From Symsagittifera roscoffensis (Eukaryota; Xenacoelomorpha; Acoela; Convolutidae), in the NCBI RefSeq assembly GCF_963678635.1, contig NC_087067.1, forward strand, positions 11,269,716 to 11,333,715: a stretch of 64,000 nt of DNA. Reading direction: 5' to 3'. Shown piece by piece: positions 43,938 through 54,584 of this stretch; within the stretch, counting starts at the first letter, position 1, and every line of letters begins with the position of its first letter. The position numbers and the translations under genes are program-made. Under the pieces are notes generated by a model, which saw nothing but the letters and a program-made list of their open reading frames with translations, was not told the origin of the DNA and made no database searches.

Positions 43938-45620
43938 TCAAGGTAGAAGATCAACGTTAGATTCTCTGTTTCGGCAGAAGCTGTTGTGGAGACACAAGGT
44001 CACGTTTCTCTCCAAGTCTTCCTTCAACATCTCCCCGTTTTCCTTTCCGTCACATTCACGTGTTCTAGAAGTTCTCTTCACGGCAGTGGTCACTGCATTC
44101 CGATGGATTACAAAAGCTCGCTTGAAAGCTCCTGCTCCGATGTCCAACTGATACACACTGTACACTCTGCTGTGCTTCGACATATGTTTCTTGGCATACT
44201 CATACAACCATGCAGTCATGTTGGCTCTAAACCATGGTGTCAGTCGTTATCTGGCCCATATCTTTTTCACTTCCATCGGAATATTCAAGATCTTGCACGT
44301 TGTCTCAAAAAGATCTAAATATTTTAGACAATCCAATTCCTGTAACTGTTCTCTCGTCGGGGTCTCCTGTCTATTGTTCTCCTTTACATGAGCTTCCAGC
44401 CATCGTATCGCCATCATAACTCCCACTATCACCATCGTTATGGGCTGTGATGAGTCTGGTAAACCCATGGAGAGCAGCTCTCCACAGTCCCAGATCAACA
44501 CCAGATTACTACACCCGGGTACCACCATGTTTGTAGTACGCGATGGCAGGGGAACACATCATGTGTTGACATGATGCTCCTCCAATTACGTTTTCCCGAA
44601 GCTTCCAGTAGAGGTTCCACTTCCATCATCACTCGGTGCACTTCATCATTCTCATCTACTGCATTGTAATCCGTGACTGTTGATCCTTTCTGCTTCTGTC
44701 TTTCAAAGTCACTGAAGTTCCCACTGACGTATCCCATGAACTTCCTTCCCAGTATCGATTCTAATTCCTCTTTGGTTCTCTCCGGAACTGCTGAGAACAT
44801 TTTGCACAGCAACTCGCCTGATCCACGATCGTTCTCGTACTCTTCACATCCACCGCTATGAAATGCACTGGGTATCTGCCTTTGCACATTGGAGCCAATG
44901 TCGATCCCACCAAGTATCGCGCTCCCGACAGTCTGCGATAAGTTTCACTGTGCCGGATGTTAATTTCAGCCTCGATCGCTTCCCTCCACTTTCCTGTATG
45001 CTTTTGCTCATCCTGCAAAACTCCTGGGAACACTTCTACACTGATGGCCGTGAACATCTCATGCTTCTGTTCTAGATTCAATAGTGACTCTAAAGAACCA
45101 AACATACTGTAGAATCCTAGTGCAGTCACTAGATTTACCTCGGTTCCTCCATGGCAATCTGCAATCAGTTCCGTTTCTGTTTTCGCCTTCATCACAATGT
45201 TCCCAAACAATATCATCAATTGCTTGTGTTGCCTCTCCAGGGTCATTACGCAGTCCAGACCTCCACAGATGTGACCTTCTAGTCCACGGACTTCTGCCAG
45301 ACAGCTACCAGGTTTGACCCAGTCCTCTGGTCCCAGCCAGGCAACTCCACCTTGTCTTCTCCGTTGCTCTTAGAGGCTGTTGTCATCAGATTATAGATGA
45401 TATTCAGGTCAAGCAAGTTACAGTCTGAAATCAGTTCCCTCTGCACATCTTTTCTCGCTCGTAATATCAAATCGGCAACGGGACTCGGACACCATGATGG
45501 TTTCATCAGTTCCCAAACTACCATCAAACTCGTTCTCAGCAGTTCGTCTGAGAATCCCAATCCAAACTCCACTCGGTTGTCCGATTTTGGCACTGAAGGT
45601 GCAGTCACCTTTTCCTCCAA
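43938..45620 (-). pseudogene. Giant retroelement, second ORF, C-terminal region (broken)
   Basis: Five overlapping open stretches in shifting frames (45620-45279, 45246-44761, 44887-44495, 44528-44247, 44219-43938), together about 560 codons. No recognised domain. Contains helical segments (LLRTSLMVVWELMKPSW; LDCLKYLDLFETTCKILNI) and a basic end (FKRAFVIHRNAVTTAVKRTS). Frame changes every 300-450 bp with sense coding preserved between them point to accumulated indels in one long former ORF. Function unknown. Confidence 0.6.
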
Positions 45621-45688
45621 GACTAGTCCCAGCTTGGCCTACTGATTAGCAGCGCTTCTTATCGTTGCAATCCTTGACGTCCTGAATC

Positions 45689-46684
45689 TTAGAACACAAC
45701 TTGCTCGTAATCGAAGAAGCAATCGCGTATGTCTTCGTTTATGAAAGGGTTGTACGCTATCCCTATGATTCCGGACACGTAACTGTACAATTTCTTTCTG
45801 AATGGTCCACAGTATTCGCTGGACTTTGGCAGTGCTCCCATAGATTCCTTCGAGAGCCTCAGTTCCTTGTTTGAGAACCTCCTTATTTCGTCGATTTTCT
45901 TCATCGGTTCTAGTTCCACGAGTTCTTTCATGTTTACTCGCTTTGGTTTGCTCTGATATATATCCAAAAGTGCTAGCAAGAGCAAGGCTTTCGCTCGTTC
46001 ATCGTCTTCTCTTAGCATCTTGACACAAGGGCTCAGTGCTGGCACTGAAATCTGCTCTATCATAAATCGAACGAAACAGAGAGCGTCTCTCCGCTTCGCG
46101 CATGCTACTGCTGCTCCTTCTTGGGTCATCAGATCTCTCACACTCGCCACTAAAAACACTTTCTCCTCTTTTGATTTTTTTCTTTCTTCCAAATCATATT
46201 CCAAGCGAGTCAGTCCAATCTTACGCCAAGTGAACCTCAGTTGTAGCTCTGTCCTCACGTAAGAAATTGCTATCAGAGAGTGTATTTTTGGCATGGTTCT
46301 CATCTCTTCTTCAAAGTATCGCAACACTACCGCTCTCCATGGAAGGCTCACCAACTGCTCGATCGTTTCCACATGCATTTCAGACGATACCAGAGTCCCG
46401 TATGCTTTCTGCTTCAAGGTGGTGCCTTGCATCATCATCTCCAAGTAACCTTCCATGGCGCTTTTGTCTTCCAGAGCCAATAAGTGTCCTCTGGCAGAAT
46501 TCCTGTACTCTAAAATCTCCAAGTATCCACCGGAGGGATCATCAATCGATACAGTTTCCGACACTGTCAGTCGGTTATACTCTACTGGGACTAGCTGTCC
46601 TACGACGCTTCCCTTTCCGTGATTCATGGGGGACGGTTTGAAATCTATAAGAGTACTCTCTCCACATTGGCTAGGTATCTCCAT
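45689..46684 (-). pseudogene. Giant retroelement, second ORF, central segment
   Basis: 331 uninterrupted codons starting MEIPSQCGESTLIDF. Largely helical and charged (IGLTRLEYDLEERKKSKEEK; DERAKALLLLALLDIYQSKP). No motif I recognise. It continues the coding strand of the SGNH segment, separated by frameshifts, so I read it as part of the same protein. Confidence 0.6.
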
Positions 46685-46785
46685 TTCTAACGTCGCTCAA
46701 GTCAGAGTGCAGTCACTCCTCTTGGTTTTGTAACCGGTTGACTTTATTCCTGCCATGAGATTGGGTGGCACCATCGCTACATCAG

Positions 46786-47562
46786 TCAATATCCTGTCTG
46801 TGCCAGGTAACCGATCATCACCCTGTCCCAAGTCCATAGCTTCCTCGACGCTTTCCTTTTCGCTGAGTTGACAGCTTTCATCGAGATTTCGGAATCCACC
46901 TTTATCTTTCCCGCCTTCCTCAATGTCACCTTGCTACCCAGTTTTATCTTCATTTCATTAGTCTTGTCAATCACCAATTTTGATCGCATCGTTCCCTTCC
47001 GGGTTGTTGACAGATATACCACTTCTCCTTTGTCTTCTCGCGGCGTCATCTTGATAGGAGAGTTTGCCTCACTTTCGTCAGTGGCCGAGTCGATCAACAA
47101 CTCGCTCAATCTCCCTTCACACTTGTCGAGTTTGTCAAGGACTTCCCGCATTAGTGGTCGGTTGAGACCTAGTTTCAAAATAGACTGGGTTCCGTAGCTC
47201 TGAACTACTATCCAACCCTCTTCCATGAAGGCCACTCTGTCCATTCTGCATCCCGTCCTAATTTCATGGTCTTTATGATGCACCTCCCACTCTTCTTCGG
47301 GCAACGTGCCCAAGAAAAGTACTCGGGCAGCGCCTTCTACTCTTTTTCTCCTTGGTGATTCCATCAAGAGTTTCTGTTCCGTATTTTTAGAATTGCTCGG
47401 AGAGCCGCTCTCCGGCAATTTCCAGTTCATTCCCATAAAGGCCGATGGGGCTCCTAGCGTGGAAGTACCCTCGTCTGCTGGCTCAATCGTCACTTCCAAC
47501 CCGTCCATGCCGTTCTCAAAATCACTGAGGAAACTTTCAAAGTATAGGCTGGTTACTCCCAT
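46786..47562 (-). pseudogene. Giant retroelement, second ORF, middle segment 2
   Basis: 258 codons. Contains WKLPESGSPSNSKNTEQKL, a basic patch (ESPRRKRVEGAARVLF), VHHKDHEIRTGCRMDRVAFM and a Lys-rich end (AVNSAKRKASRKLWTWDR). The basic patches could bind nucleic acid. No named domain. Confidence 0.55.
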
Positions 47563-48131
47563 AGTACGTCTTCGCTCATGAGTTCTCGCAACTCACGCTG
47601 CTCACACCAATTCAGCGCACTTCTGTCCACTGCTGATATGAGGTTCAGGTGCAGCACCGACCTCCTGTATGCTTCCACCTTAACATCAGGGAACGCAAAT
47701 GTGACTGCAGGTCCGTATACGACCGTCACGAACTCCGTGGCGCCTCTGATCAATGCTAAGGGATCGGTCCTCATAGCTAAGCTCAGATCGGTTAGTAGGG
47801 GCATGCCCTCAGCATGACGTCGCACGTCTTCCTCTCTCTCAATCGTTTCATCCTCTGTTGTTCGAAAGCGATTCTGCTGCAGGAGGTACTGGATAAGAGT
47901 ATGTCGCAAATCTTTTATCTTGTTCCAAGAATCCGTAGATCGTTTCGCGTCGAACTTCCTCATGTTCTCTTTCATCTGCTCTGGGTAGCGTGTCAAATTC
48001 ATCGATCCTCCCAAGTTTCCATGCGTTATCGAAATCAATGGTAGAAGTCCATCCAATTGCAAATTCTGCACTCCTTCAGTGAGCAGATCGCTGGTCTTCT
48101 CACGAAGTTCTCTGCTCCGATGGAACGTCAC
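47553..48131 (-). pseudogene. Giant retroelement, second ORF, middle segment 1
   Basis: 192 codons. Begins TFHRSRELREKTSDLLTEG, then WNKIKDLRHTLIQYLLQQ, then DPLALIRGATEFVTVVYG. Mixed helix and strand; family not recognised. It overlaps the next segment by 10 bases in another frame, so a single indel separates them. Confidence 0.55.
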
Positions 48132-48377
48132 GAATAGGGCTAGTATTTCAACAATTGATTTTTCTACTACTACTTAGAGGAATTCCTTAATCAGGTATCG
48201 AGAAAGTGAAGGGTATATTTTCGCCACGAAGGACGCGGTCCATCCGGCTCCTAGCCCTTCCAACATGCTGTCAGTTTGTTCAAAGCCCTCTTCTCCCTTT
48301 ACATTCTGTGTCCAGAATGTCTCCAGGGTTACTTGGCACACTCTGTTCACGAACTCGGCTGATTTCTCTTCGGCATT

Positions 48378-48692
48378 TTAGGCCAGGTTTACCTCCTTCA
48401 CTAAGTAAGCATGGATCTTCCTGATCATCACTGGGCCTCGCTCAAAAGCCTCCGCAACCAAAGCTGCTATCCGAGGGGTTAAGTGCAGCCACTGGTTAAC
48501 CTCTGGTTTCGTTCTCAAAACCATCGCCTCCAGATGAGCTCTGGTCTCCTTGAAGTTCTCTCTTCTCTCTCTCCCTTCCTTATTTTCCATTCCCCGGAAC
48601 CACAAAACGTTTGACAACGCTGCAATTACTCGATGGTCATCGTCAATTCCCGTCTTTAGCTTGAGTTGTCGACTGAAGTTGAACAGTTCCAA
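48378..48692 (-). pseudogene. Giant retroelement, second ORF, segment after SGNH domain
   Basis: 104 codons (FNFSRQLKLKTGIDDDHRVI; HLEAMVLRTKPEVNQWLHL). It overlaps the SGNH frame by about 50 bases, indicating one frameshift near 48690. Helical, unassigned. Confidence 0.55.
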
Positions 48693-49584
48693 ACAGCACT
48701 TCGTCTAACACCAACATGTGTAGTGAATGGTTCTTGAGCTTGAACATGGTGTCAAAGAGCTCAACTTCCCTTTCATCCAAATGCTCCTGGAAGACTCGGT
48801 TCAACCAGGCTTGTCCTTCAATGCTGTCAAAATGGATAACATCAGTGGTTAGTCTGGCCTGATCCATGGCTCTCAGCTCGTGTTCAATGTCCATCAGGAT
48901 CAGGCGTCCAGCATTCCGACTCGCAAGATTTCTCAGGATGTTGTTCCACCTGACGACTCCTTCATTATGCCTTCTTCCTGTTGCTGTCAAAGTTTTCGTG
49001 CTCATTGGTACGGTGCAGACGGTCAGTACCGCGCACTTGAAATGATCCCAGAGAGTAGTAAATAGGCACACCATCATCGACTCCCATTGTGCCTCTTCCT
49101 CATCTGAGCTTCTCGATACGTTATTCGTCCCTACTAGGATCATCGGGTTAGGGATTCTCCCTGGGTTCATCAGCTCCCCCATCCGAAATAGCTGGGCTAT
49201 CTTTGCACCTCCAAAAGCCATCACCGTAGTGATCCAGGAGGTCTCTAAATTTTGGAGCACTCTCACTAAGCTGTCCCCCAGTATCAGATGTGATATCCCA
49301 AGTGGCGGTTGCTGCAGGTTTACTGCTGGGCTCCATGTCGATCGATTGAAGCAGGCTCTCGGATCCGTATCCGGAACTCCTGTGAAGCTATACTTCAACT
49401 GGTTGTTCTTTTGCACGTCAATCACTCGGGAAACTTTCCTCGCCGGCATCTCTCGTATCTTTCTGTCTGGGATCCTAGAGCTAGTTAGTGATAACGTTGC
49501 ATTATTAACTCCCTCTCTGGTCATCACGTCTTGGGAGAGTTGTACTCTGCCCGTGTCATCGATTGTTCCATAGGGTGCAGTCAC
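48643..49584 (-). pseudogene. Giant retroelement, second ORF: SGNH/GDSL-type hydrolase domain
   Basis: 313 uninterrupted codons. Residues ~98-260 carry all SGNH blocks: I, HLILGDSLVRVL (Ser105); II, VMAFGGAKIAQ (Gly125/126); III, ILVGTNNVS (Gly152, Asn154/155); V, LTTDVIHFDSIEGQAW (Asp248, His251). The fold normally hydrolyses esters, acetyl groups or lipids. Related esterase modules occur in ORF1 of CR1-like LINEs. The catalytic Ser, Asp and His are intact here although the surrounding ORF is broken. The N-terminal 97 residues are basic and probably disordered. The substrate cannot be told from sequence. I infer it belongs to the same element as the gag-pol block because of strand, GC content and order. 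Confidence 0.8.
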
Positions 49585-49606
49585 CCCGGAACCTGGCTCA
49601 TTTCTG

Positions 49607-50208
49607 TTAGCGACCAGCAGTTTCTATCAGCTTTCTCACCGCTTGCTCCACGACCGGGTCACCTAGGGTGTCACTCGGGTCCGGGACTGTCACTCGACCA
49701 GTTGTAGCCGGGAGTCGCGTTTCCGTCGTTTGACTCATTTCTCGAGGCGTCAGGAGTCCTATCGGGGACTGCCCACGAGGAGTATTCCTTGTAGGTATCG
49801 CTTTCTCCACGGCCGTCGTCAACGCCAGCCGCTCCGATCGCTCCTTGTACTCCCGCCTCAAGCGCTCTTTTTCTTCACCCTGTTTCTTGTTGCAATCTTC
49901 AAACTGTTTCTCCCACATGTCTCTGTCTTCTTCCATACTGAGCATGGTCTTAGTCATTTCATCCAGCTCCTTCTTGGTCTTTTCCAGTTCATCTTTAGTC
50001 CATTTAAATCTTGCATGGTTTCATTCGTTTGAACCTCCTCTGCTACTCTCGCCTTCTTTGGTGGCACATCTGCTCTCAGTTGTAAACTAGACGAGGCAGC
50101 CTCGCTGTTCATTTCCTGATGCATTCTCCTCAATCCAGGCTTGGTGGGCAAAGGCATCTCACCTGATTGGTAGGTTCTTGAACTTCCCAATCCAGGCTCG
50201 TTCGCCAA
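49607..50208 (-). pseudogene. Giant retroelement, second ORF, linker and coiled coil
   Basis: Two overlapping frames. 50208-49954 is Pro/Ser-rich with a basic patch (DVPPKKARVAEEVQTNE). 49957-49607 begins with a charged coiled coil (DRDMWEKQFEDCNKKQGEEK and on to ERLRREYKERSER) and then a Thr/Pro-rich linker. It joins the N-terminal helical module to the SGNH domain after one or two indels. Confidence 0.55.
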
Positions 50209-50482
50209 ATGAGAGAGCCCCGTTTCTCCACCTCATACTTCTCATGTTCGGGCGGTCTAGTACTCGTCTTTTTCCATATGCTGCCATCAAAAAGACTTCC
50301 GTGGGGCGGTCCCCACGGTTATCATGCCCCAAGATGTTTATTAAGGCGGCCAGCAACATGACTACCTCTGGGTCCTCCAGAGCGAAGTCGCGATCCATTA
50401 GCCTCCGATAGATCGCATCTACCATCGGTCCCACATATGCCTTTGCAAGGTCTATCAATTCGTCCAAGTTGAAATTGCCCAT
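50159..50482 (-). pseudogene. Giant retroelement, second ORF, N-terminal module
   Basis: 107 codons from ATG at 50482 (context GCAAGAAAATGG). Helical: MGNFNLDELIDLAKAYVG, then DPEVVMLLAALINILG. No recognised family. A splice-acceptor-like CTCTTTTCTAG lies about 80 bases upstream, so a spliced subgenomic mRNA, as used for env-like ORFs, is possible. It shifts frame near 50180 into the linker. Confidence 0.55.
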
Positions 50483-50833
50483 TTTCTTGCAGGTTTGATT
50501 TTACTATCGACTCGATGATTTGAACTCAAAAGAGTAATTAAACGATCAATCAGGATCTAGAAAAGAGGTCACGAATATCGCATTTGTCAGCTTTACAGTA
50601 GTTTTATATTAAAAGTTATTTAAACCAGTCAGATAAAAAGATTTTCTTCCTAAAAATTATTAAAATCAATTCGTTGCTAAAATTTTGGATTTCGACCTAA
50701 GATCGTCATTCGGTTATTCATGGTCACTAATTCCTTCTTACCCAGGGTCTTAAGCTAAACCATAAAATAACATAACACACATATCATACACAACAAAATT
50801 TTAGTATGACGTCTTCCTACATGCAACCTAAAC
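50483..50833. other. AT-rich spacer between macrodomain and second ORF
   Basis: About 350 bp, clearly more AT-rich than the coding DNA on both sides. I saw no match to the AT-rich block upstream of gag (62248-63270), so it is not obviously an LTR. It may be an intergenic region with an acceptor for the second ORF. Confidence 0.5.
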
Positions 50834-51510
50834 TCAGCCTATACTTAAATAATATTTCTTATGCAAGTATACTTGTATATTAGTATCAGAGAAGATTACG
50901 TGTATCAGTGCATACAACTCCCGTGGATGCAGTCGTCCTCGGTTCGGATCATACACTGGAAGCGAGAGTTCCTTCACTTCCCTTTCCACAAGGAAGTCTC
51001 TGAACCTCGTCAAGGACAAGACTAGATTTTCCGGGTCCACCCTCGTCACCAAGAAGCATAAGTACTTTCCCGGTAACTGTGACGCCACCGGAGGCAAAAC
51101 TGCTACGCCTCCTATTCTATAGGAATTCTATGTTTTTATATTCTCTCTTAAAATCCGCTGCTAACGCTGTCGTAAAACTCATGTCTGCTGTAATCGCTAT
51201 CGCACATGTTCTATTCGTGAGTATAAAATCACTATCTGTCAACGTTTTTCTACTTGAGTATTCATTTGGTAAGTTAAAATATGAATCAAATACTCTCCCT
51301 ATGTCCGGTTTCTTAGGGTCCTCGTCTGTTTCTACTTCTAGATCACCTTTCTCTCTTGCTATTTTTAAGTCCTACCCCCACTCCCCGGACAAAAATGTCC
51401 ATCGACGTGCCCATCGATTGCATACCGGATATCAAATCGAGGTTGGAAGCCGGAATGAGTAATGGTCCATCCTGGGAAGCCCAGGAGGGATCATACTTTT
51501 CGGTTTTTAC
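50834..51510 (-). pseudogene. Retroelement pol C-terminal macrodomain (ADP-ribose-binding fold), frame-broken
   Basis: Directly follows the integrase frame after one TAA (51511-51513), with two frameshifts near 51345 and 51120. In order: an N-terminal part (SNLDLISGMQSMGTSMDIFV); DSDFILTNRTCAIAITADMS then TALAADFKREYKNIEFL; GGVAVLPPVASQLPGKYLCF then LVTRVDPEN; FRDFLVEREVKELSLPVYD; and LHPRELYALIHVIFSDTNIQ. This strand-helix order matches TARG1/Poa1-like macrodomains (A-D-F-K-x-G-x-G-I-A; F-K-R; V-A-V-L; Y-L-V-T-K; L-x-x-P-x-x-G-x-G-L; V-F-x-D-T). The usual G-x-G-L-D loop is replaced by YDPNRGRL. Macrodomains bind or hydrolyse ADP-ribose. The assignment rests on pattern, not on a search. Confidence 0.65.
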
Positions 51511-52407
51511 TTATTTCATGCTTCCACGATCTACATCTTGAATCGTGACACTGGTCTCCTTTGGGTCCGACGTCACTTCTTTCAGCCAGTCCAAGAAACG
51601 CAAATTTGTCAAGTTTTCTTCATATGCCTGCTGTTGCTCGTCGTCGAACTCTACCTCGGGCTTGGACCGGTCATCGACCCACTCCTTGTCGTGATCATCG
51701 ACTATGTCTATGTCCTGTGACACAGTTATTTCTTCTAGACCCACTACCTCTTCCCCTATCTTCTTTAGATCTATCCTGTCCACTACGAAGTCGTCACCGT
51801 AAGGATTATATTTCTTCGTGAGTCTTGTCCCGTCACTCTGTCGAGTCTGTATCGTAAATGGAAGATCCGGTTCCAAATTCTTGGGGACCTCCATTTGTTC
51901 GGGGTCTTGCCAGTCCTCCTCTGTGTAGGGTAAGGTTTCTTCATCTGCTTCGACCACTTCGTTGGGATCAAGGTCCAGTGGTGGACTTGTTCCTTCCTCT
52001 ACGATCTCATTTCTATCGTTCTTTTGTCTGGTACCCTTCTCGTTGACTTCACAAGCAGGGCCCATCATCAGATAATCCCTCTCTTCCATGTCTGCAGGTA
52101 TACACCATTCTTGTGTCGATGGATTGTGTGGCTTGATGTTCTCGTAGTGAGCGGCTCTGCCTGTACTCAGTCTATAAAATCGTCCCTCCTGGTGCACTTC
52201 TGTAATCATGAAGGGTCCCCTCCACCTTTTTAGGAGCTCTTCCGTTCCTTTCGGTGGTATAACGTTCTGAAATACCCATACGTAGTCTCCTACCGAGTAA
52301 GTTTTTGCACCAGCTGCTTTCTTATCGAATCTTTTCCTCTGCCTTGCCTGTGCCTGCTGAGTGTTCCGTCTACACAAGTCGTTTAACTCTTGTTGACATC
52401 TAATCAC
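51511..52407 (-). pseudogene. pol: Retroelement integrase C-terminal domain and acidic tail
   Basis: 298 open codons. Starts with the helix after the integrase core (QARQRKRFDKKAAGAKTYSV), then the SH3-like GPY/F module (VGDYVWVFQNV; LLKRWRGPFMITEV). A ~190-residue acidic tail (EEDWQDPEQMEVPKNLEPDL and on) has no known domain. A frameshift near 52440 separates it from the integrase core. The TAA at its end is followed by sense coding in the same frame. Confidence 0.8.
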
Positions 52408-52444
52408 ATCCCTTACATAGACCTGTGGTGACGTTTTCTTTCCC

Positions 52445-53585
52445 TCATACTCTAGGTAGAAGAAAGTAAGGGGGCAAAGACTTCTCGTGTCCAGTTAGCA
52501 TCATGTGTGGACTAACTCCGGTAGTGGAGTGTTGCGTGCTGTTATAAGCTCCCATCACCTGTGGAAGGTATCTGTCCCAATCGGTCATGTACCTGGAACA
52601 ATATACCCTCAGCATCGACACTAACGTTCGATTCTGCCTTTCCGCTAAGCCATTTGTCTGTGGATCGTATGTCGTTGAGTGAGCTTGAGCAACTTGCGAG
52701 CGTCTCATTAGCTCTTTTGTGCGTTCCCCTACGAAAACTGTTCCGTTATCCGATTGAAACGTCATCGGACAACCGTGTCTCGCTATCCACGTATTGATCA
52801 GGTGGTCGCATGTCTCTTCCGCCGAGGCAGTTATGCAGGGCACGGCCTCTGCATACTTCGTGAAATGATCTATGATGACCAATACCTGATTATAACCACT
52901 GTCTGTCATGCATATCTTTTGGTGATCTATCTGCACTACCTCGTTAAATTCAGACGACTCGATTGATTGCAAGGGAAATCGCAATTTCCTTGGATCCTTG
53001 ACCTGTTGGCATGACAGACATACTGTTACCCACTTCTCACATGCCTTTTTCATTCCAGGCCACTCACAGCGCTTCAGGATCCTCTGATACACTTTGTCCA
53101 TCCCCTGATGGCCCATCTGATCATGCGACCTGAACAAGAGTTCTGTTTGATAGAGTTGCGGTAACAATATCGCGTTATACTTTTATAGGACTTTGTCCTC
53201 AACTCTTCTCTTGCAAGCCACAATCCCGTCCCTGTTCAAGTATAACCTTCCCTCTTTCTGCATGAAATACTGTCTCACGATAAAGTAACTGTCTTCCTCG
53301 AGGTCTCCTTTATCCGGAGAACCATTCTCGATCCACCTTTTTAGGTTGCTTGTCATGCGGTCATTTCTCTGCGCCCTTAGAAGATCCGAGAGTCTGTATC
53401 TCGCCTTCAAGTAGGTCTTCATGACCCTCATCTGACTATTCAGCTCATTGGGCTGGTGTGTGTCTTCCTCCATCTTAACGCACCAAATCTTCGCCAACGG
53501 TTGTGTTTCTTGTTTGAACGGCTGAAGATCAGTCCTGACTAACTCTTTTTGTGGCAACAGATTTATCGAACGTTTCGATGTGGTC
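52445..53585 (-). pseudogene. pol: Retroelement integrase, copy 2 (full core, D,D-35-E intact)
   Basis: From 53585: connector, then HHCC zinc module (SHDQMGHQG with His at residues 15 and 20 of the 53167 frame; VCLSCQQ with Cys at 50 and 53) and catalytic core. Asp81 in VVQIDHQKI (codon 52925-52927), Asp140 in FQSDNGTVF (52748-52750) and Glu176 in NGLAERQNR (52640-52642) give D-x58-D-x35-E, the normal retroviral/Ty3 spacing. A TAA at 53183-53185 and a frameshift at about 52440 break the ORF, but the core is undamaged. Confidence 0.88.
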
Positions 53586-54497
53586 GTGGAGTGGGCCTGA
53601 GCCACCTTTGAACGTCGCATGAGCTCTTTCATAAGTTCTCCCATGGATTTTGTTCCGTTATCCGATTGGAACGTCATCGGACAACCATGTCTCGCTATCC
53701 ACGTGTTGATTAGGTGACCGCAAGTCTCTTCTGCTTAGGCAGTTATGCAGGGCACGGCCTCTGCATACTTCTTGAAGTGATCTACCATGACTAAGAATTG
53801 ATCATAACCACTGTCTGTCATGCATATTTTTTGGTGATCAATCTGTACCACCTCGTTAAATTCAGATGACTCGATCGACTGCAAGGGAAATCGCAACTTC
53901 CTTGGATCCTTGACCTGTTGGCATGACAGACATGCTGTTACCCACTTCTCAGGTGGCTTTTTCATTCCAGGCCATTCAGAGCGTTTCAGAATCCTCTGGT
54001 ATACTTTGCCGATTCCCTGATGGCCCATCTGATCATGTGACCTGAAAAAAAGTTCTGTTTGATAGAGTTGCGGCAACACTATAGCATTGTATTTGTTTAG
54101 GACTTTGTCCTCTTCTCTTCTCTTGCAAGCCACGATCCCGTCCTTGTTGAGACATAAACTTCCCTCTTTCTGCATAAAGTACTGTCTCAGAATGCGATAA
54201 CTGTCTTCCTCCAGATCGCCTTTGTCCGGAGCTCCCTTTTCAATCCACCTTTTTAGGTTGCTCGTTATGCGGTCATTTCTCTGTGCTCTTAGTAGGTCCG
54301 AGAGTCTGTATCTTGCCTTCAAGTACGTCTTCATTACCTTCATCTGACTAATCATTTCATCTGGCTGATGCGTGTCATCTTCCATCTTAACGCACCAAAT
54401 CTTCGCCAATGGTTGTGTTTCTTGTTTGAACTATTGAAGATCAGTCCTGACTATCTTTCTTTGCGGCAACAAGCTTATCGAACGTTTCGTTACTGCT
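53585..54497 (-). pseudogene. pol: Retroelement integrase, copy 1 (tandem partial duplicate, lacks the Glu region)
   Basis: About 910 bp duplicating the connector, HHCC module and first two catalytic Asp regions of copy 2. It stops just before the segment with the catalytic Glu and joins the connector of copy 2 at about 53580. Shared landmarks: QPLAKIWCVKMED, HDQMGHQGIGKVYQRILKR, FNEVVQIDHQKICMTDS. Has a TAA at 53735-53737. The two copies differ at many sites, so the duplication is old or arose between diverged elements. Confidence 0.82.
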
Positions 54498-54584
54498 ATT
54501 GTTTCCAGATCATCTGCTGCGTTGTCAAAGACTCTTTCACCTGGTACGAGGTACCGATCAGTATCAGGGTCTTGATATACCTCC

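Noticed and set aside
43938-50090. Numerous plus-strand open frames of 60-150 codons
   Set aside because: They lie opposite the minus-strand retroelement frames and show antisense composition (Ser/Leu-rich) without domains.
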